Assembly: GCF_030316885.1 (NCBI RefSeq)
Contig: NZ_JASZYQ010000001.1
Coordinates: 992,001 to 1,056,000 of the forward strand
Source: Variovorax jilinensis
Lineage (GTDB): Bacteria; Pseudomonadota; Gammaproteobacteria; Burkholderiales; Burkholderiaceae_C
Direction: 5' to 3'
Length of the DNA stretch: 64,000 nucleotides
Shown: one piece after another, positions 48,422 through 59,581 of the stretch
Layout of the letters: each line of letters begins with the position of its first letter
How positions within the stretch are numbered: the stretch's first letter is position 1
Notes under the pieces: model-generated
Seen by the model: only the letters and a program-made list of their open reading frames with translations
The model's database searches: none
Told to the model about the DNA's origin: nothing
Made by a program: the position numbers and the translations under genes

Positions 48422-49375
48422 ATGAATGGCCCCGTCATCTCCTCTCTGCTGCCTGTCGTCTTCCTGATCGCGGTCGGCTTTCTGGCTGGCAAGCGACGCT
48501 GGATCCAGGGCGCCGCGGTGAGCGATCTGTCGAACCTGGTGTTCCTGCTGCTGGCGCCGCCGCTGCTGTTTCGCTCGATGAGCACGGTGCGCATCGAGCA
48601 GCTGCGCCTCGAGCCGGTGGCAGCCTACTTTGTCGCTGCAGGCCTCATCTTCGCGGCGACGCTCGTGTGGCGCGGCTTCGGCCGCACCGGCGTCGTGCTC
48701 GCGCTCGCCAACACCTACAGCAACACCGTGATGATCGGCATCGCGCTCGTCGGCCTGGCCTACGGGCCCGAGGGCATGGTGGTGCTGCTGACGCTGATCT
48801 CGCTGCACTCGCTGGTGCTGCTGACCAGCGCCACCGTCTTCCTGGAACTCGCAGTTGCCCGCGAGGAAGCACTGCGGATCGGCGCCGACCAGGGCCGGCC
48901 CGGCATGGCGCGCACCGTCGGCCGGGCGCTGCGCAACGCCATCATCCATCCGGTGCAGGCGCCGATCCTGCTCGGCCTGCTCTTCGCCCAGACCGGGCTC
49001 GCGATTCCCGAAGTCATCGACAAGCCGCTGGCGCTGCTCGGCCATGCCTTCAGCCCGGTCGCACTGATGCTGGTCGGCATCACGCTGGCACTCACGCCGG
49101 TCGGCCTGCACTGGCGCAACGCGCTCGCGCAGGCGCTGGTCAAGAACCTGGTGCATCCGGCGCTGGTGGCCGGCCTGGGCTGGCTGTTCGGCCTGCGCGG
49201 CCTGCCGCTCACGGTGATGGTGGTGGCTGCGGCGCTGCCGATCGGTGCCAATGTCTTCCTGTTCGCGCAGCGCTACCGCACCTCGGAGGAACTGGTCACC
49301 GCGAGCGTGGTCGTCTCGACCGTGCTGGCGCTGTTCAGCCTTTCGATCGTGATGTCGCTCGTCGGCGGATTCTGA
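48422..49375 (+). CDS. AEC-family transporter (auxin efflux carrier-like)
   Basis: It has 317 residues and about ten membrane segments in two halves, with SLLPVVFLIAVGFLAGKR at the start and ANTYSNTVMIGIALVGLAYG carrying the central Asn. Bacterial members move malonate, malate or similar anions. The start at 48422 is 53 bases after the receptor stop, so it may be co-transcribed or stand alone. Confidence 0.9.
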   Translation: MNGPVISSLLPVVFLIAVGFLAGKRRWIQGAAVSDLSNLVFLLLAPPLLFRSMSTVRIEQLRLEPVAAYFVAAGLIFAATLVWRGFGRTGVVLALANTYSNTVMIGIALVGLAYGPEGMVVLLTLISLHSLVLLTSATVFLELAVAREEALRIGADQGRPGMARTVGRALRNAIIHPVQAPILLGLLFAQTGLAIPEVIDKPLALLGHAFSPVALMLVGITLALTPVGLHWRNALAQALVKNLVHPALVAGLGWLFGLRGLPLTVMVVAAALPIGANVFLFAQRYRTSEELVTASVVVSTVLALFSLSIVMSLVGGF

Positions 49376-49399
49376 GGAAGGCGCAGTCCCGCGTCCGGG

Positions 49400-50047
49400 T
49401 CAGGGCGCCAGCCGCTCGCGCACCCAGGCGCCGCCTTCGCTGCGATAGCGCAGCCGGTCGTGCAGCCGGCTCCTGCGGCCCTGCCAGAACTCCCAGCGAT
49501 CAGGCACGAGACGAAATCCGCCCCAGTGCGGCGGCCGCGGCGGCGACAGCAGGTGCCGTGCCGCCTGCACCGCGACGTTCTTCACGAGCACGTCGCGGCC
49601 GGCGATCACCTCGCTCTGCGGGCTCGCCCAGGCGCCGATGCGCGAATCGAGCGGGCGGCTCGCGAAGTAGGCATCGCTCTCGGCCTCGTCGACCTTGTGC
49701 ACCCGGCCCTCGATGCGCACCACGCGCTCGAGCTCGACCCAGTGGAACTGCAGCGCGGCATTCGGGTTGCCGGCCAGCTCGCGGCCCTTGCGGCTCTCGT
49801 AGTTGGTGTACCAGACGATGCCGCGCGCGTCGAAGCCCTTGATCAGCACGATGCGCGTCGAGGGCCGCAGATCGCCGCCCACCGTTGCGAGCGTCATGGC
49901 GTTGGGTTCGGGCAGGCGGGCGTCGATCGCCTCGGCCAGCCAGCGCTCGAACTGGGCCAGCGGGTCGGCGGCGCTGCGGGTTTCGTCGAGCTCGGCGCGC
50001 TCGTAGCTCTTGCGCAGGGCGGCCAGCGATTCGTTGGGAGAACTCAT
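49400..50047 (-). CDS. pdxH: Pyridoxamine 5'-phosphate oxidase
   Basis: It has 215 residues, the usual length. FMN and substrate motifs are [45 protein letters not shown] and a C-terminal [11 protein letters not shown]. It makes pyridoxal phosphate in the cytoplasm using oxygen. It is divergent from the nucleotidyltransferase gene with only 41 bases between. Confidence 0.95.
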   Translation of the reverse strand: MSSPNESLAALRKSYERAELDETRSAADPLAQFERWLAEAIDARLPEPNAMTLATVGGDLRPSTRIVLIKGFDARGIVWYTNYESRKGRELAGNPNAALQFHWVELERVVRIEGRVHKVDEAESDAYFASRPLDSRIGAWASPQSEVIAGRDVLVKNVAVQAARHLLSPPRPPHWGGFRLVPDRWEFWQGRRSRLHDRLRYRSEGGAWVRERLAP

Positions 50048-50088
50048 GGCGCCATTGTTGCGCAAGCGAAGCATGGATACTGCGCGCC

Positions 50089-50667
50089 ATGGATGCAGCA
50101 GCCGAACCACGCCCGCCCATGGTCATCGTCCTCGCCTCGGGCCGTGGCGAGCGCTTTCGCGCGGCCGGCGGTGCCGGCCACAAGCTGCAGGCGCCACTGG
50201 CCGGGGACACGGTGCTCGGGCACACGCTGGCCGCCGTGCGTGCGAGCGGCCTGCCGTGGCACCTGGAAGACGTCGGCCATCCCGGCATGGGCGACTCGAT
50301 CGCCGCGGCGGTGCGCGCCACGCCCCAGGCGGCGGGCTGGCTGATCCTGCCGGCCGATCTGCCGCTGGTGCAGCCGGCCACGCTCCGAATGGTGGCGCAG
50401 GCGCTCGCCGGACCGCAGGTGCAAGCGGCACAGCCGCACTACCGCGACCAGCGCGGGCATCCGGTCGCCTTCGCCGCGACCTGCCGCGAGGCGCTCGAGG
50501 CGCTGGCGGGCAATCTGGGCGCGGCGCCGGTGTTGCGCACGCTGCGCGAAGCGGGGCAGGTGGCGGACGTGGAGGTCGATGACGTCGGCATCGTGACCGA
50601 CATCGACACGCCCGAGGAACTGGCGCGTGCCGAGGCGCTGATGCGCGCGCGGCAGGACGCTGCCTGA
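50089..50667 (+). CDS. MobA/MocA-like nucleotidyltransferase
   Basis: It has 192 residues. NTP_transf_3 motifs are present: [14 protein letters not shown] with the following HKL lysine, LPADLPLV with the metal Asp, GHPVAF and [10 protein letters not shown]. Members attach CMP or GMP to molybdopterin or transfer nucleotides to small molecules. No molybdenum-enzyme genes are close, so the substrate stays open. The stop is 12 bases from the convergent sodC stop. Confidence 0.88.
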   Translation: MDAAAEPRPPMVIVLASGRGERFRAAGGAGHKLQAPLAGDTVLGHTLAAVRASGLPWHLEDVGHPGMGDSIAAAVRATPQAAGWLILPADLPLVQPATLRMVAQALAGPQVQAAQPHYRDQRGHPVAFAATCREALEALAGNLGAAPVLRTLREAGQVADVEVDDVGIVTDIDTPEELARAEALMRARQDAA

Positions 50668-50679
50668 AGCGTTGCCCGG

Positions 50680-51216
50680 CTAGCTGCGCGCAATCACCCC
50701 GCAGGCGATGCGCGGGCCCGAGTTGCCGGCCGGCTGGGTCGTGAAGTCGTCGCGGTCGCGGTGCACGACCACGGCGCGGCCGATGACGTTGTTGGCCGCG
50801 CCTTCGGTCAGCGACAGCGTGTGGACGTCGACGCTGAAGCGCGCGACGCCCGCGGCGTCGGCCACCAGGCTCGGCAGTTCGCCTGCATGGCTGCCCGGCG
50901 CGGCGAACTTGCCATGGGTGCCGCCGGCCGGGTTGAAGTGGCCGCCAGAGGCGTCGCCGTTGTTGCCGCAATCGCCCTTCTCGTGGATGTGGAAGCCGTG
51001 CTCGGTGCCCGGCTGCAGGCCGCGTACCTCGCCCTTCACCCGCACGCCGTGGTCGAGCGCCGTGAAGCTCACGCGGCCCATGGTCGGGTTCGGCGAGACG
51101 GCTGCCGTCGGCGCCAGGTCGGCACCGGCGCCGGCCTTCGGCCCCATGGTGCCGCAGGCGGCGAGCAGGCCGGCCGCGCAGACGGCGAAGGCGGGGGCGA
51201 TGAGGCGTTGGCGCAT
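50680..51216 (-). CDS. sodC: Cu,Zn superoxide dismutase, lipoprotein
   Basis: It has 178 residues. A lipoprotein signal with LLAA-Cys21 places it in the periplasm on a membrane. Copper ligands His76 and His78 in GFHIHEKGDC, further His in GGHFNPAGGTHG and VVVHRDRDDF, and the Cys pair (Cys83 and the Cys in GPRIACGVI) are all present. It removes periplasmic superoxide. Confidence 0.95.
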   Translation of the reverse strand: MRQRLIAPAFAVCAAGLLAACGTMGPKAGAGADLAPTAAVSPNPTMGRVSFTALDHGVRVKGEVRGLQPGTEHGFHIHEKGDCGNNGDASGGHFNPAGGTHGKFAAPGSHAGELPSLVADAAGVARFSVDVHTLSLTEGAANNVIGRAVVVHRDRDDFTTQPAGNSGPRIACGVIARS

Positions 51217-51223
51217 GGTCGGA

Positions 51224-51856
51224 CTACTCCTTGGATCCGTGGTTCGAGGTCGAATCAGGAGGGTATACCGGAGACTTCGATGCGCCGCTGTCGGCCTGAG
51301 CCGACAAGCGGCTTTCCGCGAGCTTGATCAGACGCGCCAGCGCGGCGTCGTGGATCGCATGGCGGCGCAGCTCGAGCAGCGTCTGGTGGGCGTAGTCGAG
51401 CGAGCTGCCGTAGCGCCCCACCGCGCTCTCGAAGATCTGCGCGTAGCGCTCGTCGCTGAGCTCGCCCGTGAAGTTGGGGCTGCGCCGCGACAGCGTGAAT
51501 GCCAGCGCGCGCACGGTCGAATGCGGCGTGACGCATTCGAGCCAGCGCGGGTCGTAGACGCCGGTCGGCATCTCGCGCAGCCAGAGCCGGCCCAGCGTCT
51601 CGAGGCCATCCGCGGCCGGCACGCGGAACACCATGCCGCGGCAGCAGCCGCCCGACAGCAGCCCGAACACCAGGCCCGGGTTCTCGACCGTGCCGCGGTT
51701 GACGCGGCTCCACATCTTCAAGGCGCGATGCCAGCCGTGCACGCGCGCCGGCTGGCGTTCGACGAAGCCGAAGTCCGGGCGCCAGATCAGCGAGCCGTAG
51801 CCGAACAGCCACAGGTCGTCGTGGCCGCCCCATTCGGCGATCACGCGGTCGAGCAT
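51224..51856 (-). CDS. ChaC-like glutathione-specific gamma-glutamylcyclotransferase
   Basis: It has 210 residues from the ATG at 51856. The signature LWLFGYGSLIWRPDF (Tyr20-Leu23 core) and the catalytic Glu region near FTGELSDE match ChaC. It degrades glutathione to 5-oxoproline and Cys-Gly in the cytoplasm. The frame stays open upstream but without a credible start, and the residues just before (PLPAPLRDPKP) look family-like, so the true N-terminus may be slightly longer from a rare start. Confidence 0.9.
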   Translation of the reverse strand: MLDRVIAEWGGHDDLWLFGYGSLIWRPDFGFVERQPARVHGWHRALKMWSRVNRGTVENPGLVFGLLSGGCCRGMVFRVPAADGLETLGRLWLREMPTGVYDPRWLECVTPHSTVRALAFTLSRRSPNFTGELSDERYAQIFESAVGRYGSSLDYAHQTLLELRRHAIHDAALARLIKLAESRLSAQADSGASKSPVYPPDSTSNHGSKE

Positions 51857-52009
51857 CGGCTTGGGGTCGCGCAGCGGCGCGGGCAGGGGGTCCAGGCCCG
51901 GTGGGCCCGGATCGCTGGTGGCGCCGGTGTCACGGGCGCCCCCTACAATTTGGCGGTCATGGTTCACCGCACCATTATTTACCGACCCCTCAATTACGGA
52001 GACCCTCCC

Positions 52010-52555
52010 ATGTCCGCGAACAGTGATGACGAAGGCCAACAGAATTTCATCCTTGCCTTCCTGCTCGGCCTGATCGCGCTCGTGATCCTGTTCGTGATCG
52101 GCATCGTGCTCTATGCGCGCAGCCACATGATGGGCCCGACGCCGCCGCCCGCCGCTGCCGCCGCGTCCGGTGCGCCGGTCACGCTGGCGGTCGTGACCGA
52201 GACCGTCACGGTCGTGATTCCCGACGGCGCCAGCATCCGCGTGCTGGGCGGCGTCGTGAACTTCTATTTCGCCACCGCCAGCGCCGACCTGGCGCCAGGC
52301 GCCGCCGAGGCGCTCGCCGTGGTGATCAAGGGCGTCGAGGGCGGCCGCAAGGCGGTCGTCTCGGGCTTCCACGACACCACCGGCGATCCGGCGGTCAACG
52401 AGGCGCTGGCCAAGAAGCGCGCCGAAACGGTGCGCGACGTGCTGGTCGGACTCGGCGTTCCGGGCTCCAAGGTCGACATGCAGAAACCCGCCGTCACCGC
52501 CGGCAGCGGCAACAACGCCGAGGCGCGCCGGGTCGAGGTCAAGCTGATCGACTGA
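52010..52555 (+). CDS. Small inner-membrane-anchored OmpA-like protein
   Basis: It has 181 residues. One membrane helix (14-37) is followed by an Ala/Pro linker and an OmpA-like domain ([20 protein letters not shown], then [17 protein letters not shown] and ARRVEVKL). The usual peptidoglycan Asp loop reads GFHDTTGD, so binding to the wall is plausible but the loop is atypical. A GGAG lies before the ATG and a strong terminator follows the stop. Confidence 0.88.
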   Translation: MSANSDDEGQQNFILAFLLGLIALVILFVIGIVLYARSHMMGPTPPPAAAAASGAPVTLAVVTETVTVVIPDGASIRVLGGVVNFYFATASADLAPGAAEALAVVIKGVEGGRKAVVSGFHDTTGDPAVNEALAKKRAETVRDVLVGLGVPGSKVDMQKPAVTAGSGNNAEARRVEVKLID

Positions 52556-52584
52556 GGTCGGCGGCAGGTACGCTGCACTGCAAC

Positions 52585-52610
52585 AAAAAACCCGGCTCGG
52601 CCGGGTTTTT
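52585..52610 (+). terminator. Rho-independent terminator
   Basis: Stem CCCGGC (52591-52596), loop TCG, GCCGGG (52600-52605), flanked by six A upstream and five T downstream. It ends the OmpA-like gene transcript 30 bases after its stop and insulates edd. Confidence 0.93.
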
Positions 52611-52682
52611 GCTTGGGGGAGTTGCTACCATGCACGGAACCGAGCCGGCCCACGACGGCTCATCGGCAGAGCGACAAGGCCC

Positions 52683-54511
<1,829 letters not shown>

Positions 54512-54521
<10 letters not shown>

Positions 54522-55153
54522 ATGAAACCCTCACCGCGCTCGACGTGATGCGCGACGCGCCGGTGATTCCGGTGATCGTGCTGCACGACGTCAAGGACGC
54601 CGTGCCGCTGGCGCGCGCGCTGGTGGCGGGCGGCATCCGCATGCTCGAGGTCACGCTGCGCACGCGCGAGGCACTCGAATGCATCGAGCTGATCGCCAAG
54701 GAAGTGCCCGAAGCCGTGGCCGGTGCGGGCACGATACGCAGCGCTGCCGATGCCCAGGCCTCGGCGCTGGCCGGTGCGCGCTTCGGCGTCAGCCCGGGCT
54801 ACACGCGGGCCGTCGGCAAGGCCTGCCACGACCTCGGCCTGCCGCTGCTGCCCGGCGTCGCCACTGGCAGCGAGATCATGATGGCGCAGGAAGACGGCCT
54901 GACCGAGCTCAAGTTCTTCCCGGCCGTGCAGGCCGGCGGGCTGGCGATGCTCAAGGCGTGGCAGGGCCCGTTCGGCGAGGTCAGGTTCTGCCCCACGGGC
55001 GGCGTGCATGCGGGCAACGCGGCCGAATTCCTTGCGCTGTCCAACGTGGCGTGCGTGGGCGGCTCGTGGATCGTGCCGACCGACGCCATCGCGGCCGGCG
55101 ACTGGAAGCGCATCGAGGCGCTCGCACGCGAGGCCTGCCAGCTGGCCCGCTGA
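54512..55153 (+). CDS. eda: 2-keto-3-deoxy-6-phosphogluconate aldolase
   Basis: It has 213 residues. Schiff-base Lys134 in LTELKFFPA and the Glu in MLEVTLRT are present in a KDPG-type barrel. It splits KDPG to pyruvate and glyceraldehyde 3-phosphate. It is coupled to edd by overlap, so the pair is made together. Confidence 0.96.
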
Positions 55154-55181
55154 CGAAGACGAAGACGAGGGAGCAGCCCGC

Positions 55182-55916
55182 ATGCCGACGAGCGACGCGA
55201 CGACCGACCTCGGCGACCTGAAGGTCATCGCCTTCGACGTCTTCGGCACGGTCGTCGACTGGCATTCGGGCATCGCGGCCGAGGCCGAGCGCATCGTCCC
55301 CGGCATCGACGGCAGTGCCTTCGCGCTGGCCTGGCGTGCCGGCTACCAGCCAGCAATGAAGGGCGTGATGGAACGGCTGGCGGCCGGCGAGGGCGGCTTC
55401 ACGCTGCTCGACGAACTGCACATGGGCATCCTCGGCGGCGTGCTGCGCGAGTTCGGCGTCGTCGACCTCGACCCCGCGAAGAAGCGCGAACTCAACACCG
55501 CCTGGCATCGCCTGCCGGCCTGGCCCGACGCGGTCGACGGCCTCGCGCGGCTCAAGCGCAGGTTCACCATCTGCCCGCTCTCGAACGGCAACATCGGCCT
55601 GCTGACCGAGATGGCCAAGCGCGCCGGCCTGCCATGGGATTGCGTGCTGTCGGCCGAGGTGTTCAAGGCCTACAAGCCCGACCCGCGCACCTACCTCGGC
55701 GTGGCGGCGGTGTTCGACGTCACCCCCGGACAGGTGATGCTGGCCGCGGCGCACCACGACGACCTCGCCGCGGCACGCGCCTGCGGCCTGCGCACCGGCT
55801 ACATCGAGCGGCCGCTCGAGTTCGGCACGAAGCAGCCGAAGGATGTGTCGCCGCATGCGGACAACACCTTGCATGCGCGGGACATCGTCGCCTTGGCCGA
55901 CTTGCTCGGCTGTTGA
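55182..55916 (+). CDS. Haloacid dehalogenase type II family hydrolase
   Basis: It has 244 residues. The nucleophile Asp19 is in [11 protein letters not shown], followed by [16 protein letters not shown] with the conserved Lys, and an [11 protein letters not shown] segment in place of the usual motif IV. It resembles L-2-haloacid dehalogenases but could act on other acids or phosphates. It starts 28 bases after eda and is probably in the same transcript. Confidence 0.88.
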   Translation: MPTSDATTDLGDLKVIAFDVFGTVVDWHSGIAAEAERIVPGIDGSAFALAWRAGYQPAMKGVMERLAAGEGGFTLLDELHMGILGGVLREFGVVDLDPAKKRELNTAWHRLPAWPDAVDGLARLKRRFTICPLSNGNIGLLTEMAKRAGLPWDCVLSAEVFKAYKPDPRTYLGVAAVFDVTPGQVMLAAAHHDDLAAARACGLRTGYIERPLEFGTKQPKDVSPHADNTLHARDIVALADLLGC

Positions 55917-55982
55917 AGACGCGGGGCTCGCAGCGGCCTTGAGTCTGCAAGGACTGGCCGAGACACGGTAAGGCTGTGGGCG

Positions 55983-56231
55983 CAGCCGGGGTGTCAGCCG
56001 ATGCGCGGCGGAGCTTCGGTGGAGCGGTCGGTGCTGCGCACCGACTTCCCTGCGGTGCTCGCGTGGCCGGCTGTGCCGCAGAACTCGCTTCGCGCTCCTT
56101 TGGCGCGCTGCGCTCAGACAGCTGCGGCAAGTCAGAGGTTGATGCGCGTGTCTTCGCACGCGCAGCCGGCCACGCTGCGCTCCTCGGCGCCCCACAGGCG
56201 CACCGCCGCGCATCGGCTGACACCCCGGCTG
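55983..56231. repeat. Module A2 of a composite palindromic repeat
   Basis: A 249-bp module in the gene-free stretch 55917-56737. Ends are near-perfect inverted repeats of about 30 bp (CAGCCGGGGTGTCAGCCGAT and its complement at 56202-56231). The hairpin GTCGGTGC-TGC-GCACCGAC is at 56027-56045 and a TGCGCGTG/CACGCGCA hairpin with a TCTTCG loop lies toward the right. It is the inverted partner of A1 (27322-27570), same length. Confidence 0.87.
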
Positions 56232-56355
56232 TGGACATGTTGCGTCGGTCTTGACGCGCGATTTGACAGCCAGGGAATGACTTGAGCGCGTATGCCCTTG
56301 TCGAGTGCGGAGGCCGTGCTGTCGCGCTTCGGCGTCGAACAGGCACAACGTCCCG
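56232..56355. other. Spacer joining modules A2 and B2
   Basis: These 124 bases correspond in position to 27195-27321 in the other composite. Similarity is weak but present at the ends after reverse complementing. Nothing else recognised. Confidence 0.5.
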
Positions 56356-56603
56356 GCGCAGCGCGGTAGGGGCTGTGGGGCGCGGGCGACTTCCGGGGCG
56401 GTGAGGAGCGGAGCCTGTGGGCGGGAGCGTGCGTAGCACGCGCATCAACTCTGACTCGTCGCGGCTGTTTGAGCGGAGTGCACCGAAGGGGCACGCAGCG
56501 AGTTCCGCGACGCCGCCCGCAGGCGAGAACCGCAACGGAGTCGGCGCGCAGCGCCGACCGCCCCGGCAGGAGCTTGCGTCACGCAGCCCCTACCGCGTTG
56601 CGC
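56356..56603. repeat. Module B2 of a composite palindromic repeat
   Basis: A 248-bp module with 46-bp imperfect inverted ends (GCGCAGCGCGGTAGGGGCTG on the left; its complement with ACCGCGTTGCGC on the right). The hairpin GTCGGCGC-GCA-GCGCCGAC is at 56540-56558 and GCGTGC-GTA-GCACGC lies near 56430. It is the inverted partner of B1. The 134 bases after it, to the gloA stop at 56738, show nothing I can name. Confidence 0.85.
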
Positions 56604-56737
56604 AGCCTCGGCCGTGAAGCCATACCTTCTGCCGCGTAGTCCGGCCGCAATGTGCAGGCGCCTGACGAAGCTCGAGGTCACTGCAAAGTCCAGCGAGCGC
56701 CGGAACCATTCCGCTGCCTTGCTCTTGAGGACGCGCG

Positions 56738-57148
56738 TCAGCGCAGTCCACCTCCGGCCGCACCTTCCGCCCGCTGTATCAACTCGATCTTGTACCCATC
56801 CGGATCCGTCACGAACGCGATCACGGTGCTGCCGCCCTTCACCGGTCCGGCTTCGCGCGTGACGTTGCCGCCTGCGGCCTTGATCTTGTCGCAGGCCGCG
56901 TAGGCGTCTGGCACGCCGAGCGCGATGTGGCCGTAGGCAGTGCCCATCTCGTAGCCGTCGGTGCCCCAGTTGTAGGTCAGTTCGATCTCGGCCTGGGCCG
57001 GGTTGCCCTCGTAGCCGACGAAGGCCAGGCTGTACTTGTACTCGGGGTTCTCGGAGGTGCGCAGCAATTGCATGCCCAGCACCTTCGTGTAGAAGTCGAT
57101 CGAGCGCTGCAGGTCGCCGACGCGCAGCATGGTGTGGAGGAGTCGCAT
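56738..57148 (-). CDS. gloA: Lactoylglutathione lyase (glyoxalase I)
   Basis: It has 136 residues from the ATG at 57148 ([12 protein letters not shown]), the conserved opening; an ATG at 57181 in frame is less likely. Metal ligands are His5, the Glu in [10 protein letters not shown], the His in YGHIALGV and the Glu in YKIELIQR. It converts the methylglyoxal-glutathione adduct to lactoylglutathione. Confidence 0.95.
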   Translation of the reverse strand: MRLLHTMLRVGDLQRSIDFYTKVLGMQLLRTSENPEYKYSLAFVGYEGNPAQAEIELTYNWGTDGYEMGTAYGHIALGVPDAYAACDKIKAAGGNVTREAGPVKGGSTVIAFVTDPDGYKIELIQRAEGAAGGGLR

Positions 57149-57200
57149 ATCGTGGTCGTCGTCAGTTGTCGTGGGCGTCATTCTCGCCCCGACGCGATCG

Positions 57201-57947
57201 CTATGGGCGCGAAGGGGCGTCCCAGCGGCTCAGGCGGCCGTCGTGCATCACGCCGATGCGATCGGCCATCGCATGGGCCTCGGCCTCGTTGTGCGTGACC
57301 AGCACCGCGGTCTGGCCTGCGGCCTTCAGGATCTTGCGGACATCGGCGGTCAGGCGCTCGCGGGTGGCGCCGTCGAGGTTCGAGAACGGCTCGTCGAGCA
57401 GCAGCAGGGCCGGTGCGGGTGCCAGCGCGCGGGCCAGCGCGATGCGCTGCTGCTGGCCGCCCGACAACTCGTGCGGATGGCGATCGCCGGCCTCCGGCAG
57501 GCCCACCAGCGCGAGCATGGCCGCGACGCGACGCAGTTGCTCGGCGCGCGGCAGGCGACGCAGGCCGAAGCCGACGTTCTGCGCGGCGCTCAGGTGCGGG
57601 AACAGCGCGTAGTCCTGGAACATCATGCCGACGCGGCGGCGCTCGGGCGCCAGGTGCACCTGCGTGGAAGAGAGCAGGGCGTCGCCGAGCCGGATGCTGC
57701 CCGCGCGTGCCGGCTCGAAGCCCGCGATCGCGCGCAGCACCGTGGATTTTCCGCAGCCCGAAGGGCCGAGCAGGCAGCCGATCTCGCCCGCAGCGAGCCC
57801 GAGCGAGAAGCCATCGACCACCGTGTGCGTGCCGCGCGGCCCCTCGTAGGCCAGGCGCAGGTCTTCGATGGCGAGCGCCGCGCTGGCTGCAGCAGGTCCG
57901 CGCTGCAGTGCTTCGGCATTCGCTTCGGTGGCGGGCGTCCGGCTCAT
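57201..57947 (-). CDS. fbpC: Ferric-iron-type ABC transporter ATP-binding protein
   Basis: It has 248 residues. Walker [10 protein letters not shown] at 61-69, signature [15 protein letters not shown] and Walker [13 protein letters not shown] are complete. It is shorter than many FbpC proteins, with no extended C-terminal regulatory domain. Its ATG overlaps the permease stop (ATGA). Confidence 0.9.
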   Translation of the reverse strand: MSRTPATEANAEALQRGPAAASAALAIEDLRLAYEGPRGTHTVVDGFSLGLAAGEIGCLLGPSGCGKSTVLRAIAGFEPARAGSIRLGDALLSSTQVHLAPERRRVGMMFQDYALFPHLSAAQNVGFGLRRLPRAEQLRRVAAMLALVGLPEAGDRHPHELSGGQQQRIALARALAPAPALLLLDEPFSNLDGATRERLTADVRKILKAAGQTAVLVTHNEAEAHAMADRIGVMHDGRLSRWDAPSRP

Positions 57948-59581
57948 GCCGTGGTCTCCGACAGGCCGTTGCGCGCCAGCAGCACCACCGGCAGCAGCCC
58001 CGCCAGCACGATCGCCAGTGCGGCGATGGCGCCTTCCTCGTAAGTGCCGCGCGCCGCTTCCGCATAGAGCGAGGTCGCGAGGGTCTCGAAGTTGGCGGGC
58101 CGCAGCAGCAGCGTGGCCGGCAGTTCCTTCATGGCGTCGACGAAGACCAGCAGCGCGCTGGCAGCGATCGCCGGCCGCAGCAGGGGCAGGTGCACGCGGC
58201 GCAGCGTGCCGCCAGGGCTCTCGCCCAGCAGGCGGGCCGATTGCTCGAGGGCCGGCGGGATGCGCGCCAGGCCGGCCTCGATGCCTCCCACCGGCATCGC
58301 GAGGAAGCGGATCGCGCAGGCCACCACCAGCACCACGCCGGCGCCCATGAGCGGCAGGCCCGGATGGCCGATCAGCGAGGCCAGGGCGGCATCGGCGGCC
58401 AGCGCGGGCGTCAGCAGGCCGATCGCCAGCACGGTGCCCGGCACCGCGTAGCCCAGCGTTGTGGCGCGGCCCTGCCAGCGGTCGCGTCCGGGTGTCGAAC
58501 CCTGCGCACGCACCGCCCAGGCAACGACGAGGCCGGCCGCGAGCGCCACCGCGGTGACGCCGGTGGCCACGCCCAGCGTGTTGAGCAGGCTGTCGATCAG
58601 GCCGCGCGAGATGCCGCTGCCTTGCCGCAGCCGCTGGGCTGTCTCCCACACGAGATAGAGAGCCGGCGCCACGAACCCGATGAGCACCGGCAGGGCGGCC
58701 GCGGCGGTGGCGAGCCATGCCGCGGCGCCGTGCAGCGGTCGCGGCCGGATCGCGCGCATGCGCTGCACCGAGCCGAAGCGCTGGTGGCGCCGCCCGTGGC
58801 GCTCGAGCAGCACCAGCGCCACCACCACGAACAGCATCGCGCAGGCGATCTGCGCGGCGCCCGCGAGGTCCGAGCGCGTGACCCAGGTGGTGTAGACCGC
58901 GACCGTCAGCGTACGGATGCCGAGGAACTCGGAGGCGCCGATGTCGTTGAGCGTCTCGAGCAGCGCCAGGCTCAGGCCCACCGCGAGCGCGGGGCGAGCC
59001 AGCGGCAGCGCGACACGAAAGAAGGCGCCGGTCCGGCTCTCGCCAAGCGAACGCGCGGCTTCCATCAGATGGGCCGGCTGGGTCATGAACATGGCGCGTG
59101 CTGTCATGTAGACATAAGGGTAGAGCACGAAGCCCAGCAGCAACGTGGCGCCCGGCATCGATCGAAGGTCGGGCAGGCGGAACTGGCGCGGGCTGTCGAA
59201 GCCCAGCAGCCAGCGCAGCGCACCCTGCACCGGGCCGAGCGGATGCAGCAGGTCGAGGTAGGCGAAGGCGACGATGTAGGTCGGCATGGCGAGCGGCAGC
59301 AGCAGTGCCCAGTGCAGCACGCCGCGGCCGGGGAAATCGCAGGCGGTCACCAGCCAGGCGCAGCCGGTGCCGATCACGAGCACCAGCAGGCCCACGCCGG
59401 CCAGCAGGATGGCTGTGTCGAGCGCCGCCTGCGGCAGCACGTGGCGTGCCAGATGTGCCCAATGGCCGAGGCCCGACCCGAAGGCCAGCCACAGCAGGCT
59501 CGCCACCGGCGCCAGCACGCCGAGCGCGATCAGCAGCGTGGTGGCCTGCCAGAGCCGGCCGACCGGCCGCAGCCGAGTCAC
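57944..59581 (-). CDS. fbpB: Ferric-iron-type ABC transporter permease (two fused halves)
   Basis: It has 545 residues from a GTG at 59581 that overlaps the fbpA stop. About twelve membrane segments are arranged as two repeated permease halves, each with an EAA-like loop (AARSLGESRTGAFFRVALP and SARLLGESPGGTLRRVHLP). It forms the whole pore alone. The open frame upstream is only a shadow of fbpA. Confidence 0.93.
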   Translation of the reverse strand: MTRLRPVGRLWQATTLLIALGVLAPVASLLWLAFGSGLGHWAHLARHVLPQAALDTAILLAGVGLLVLVIGTGCAWLVTACDFPGRGVLHWALLLPLAMPTYIVAFAYLDLLHPLGPVQGALRWLLGFDSPRQFRLPDLRSMPGATLLLGFVLYPYVYMTARAMFMTQPAHLMEAARSLGESRTGAFFRVALPLARPALAVGLSLALLETLNDIGASEFLGIRTLTVAVYTTWVTRSDLAGAAQIACAMLFVVVALVLLERHGRRHQRFGSVQRMRAIRPRPLHGAAAWLATAAAALPVLIGFVAPALYLVWETAQRLRQGSGISRGLIDSLLNTLGVATGVTAVALAAGLVVAWAVRAQGSTPGRDRWQGRATTLGYAVPGTVLAIGLLTPALAADAALASLIGHPGLPLMGAGVVLVVACAIRFLAMPVGGIEAGLARIPPALEQSARLLGESPGGTLRRVHLPLLRPAIAASALLVFVDAMKELPATLLLRPANFETLATSLYAEAARGTYEEGAIAALAIVLAGLLPVVLLARNGLSETTA

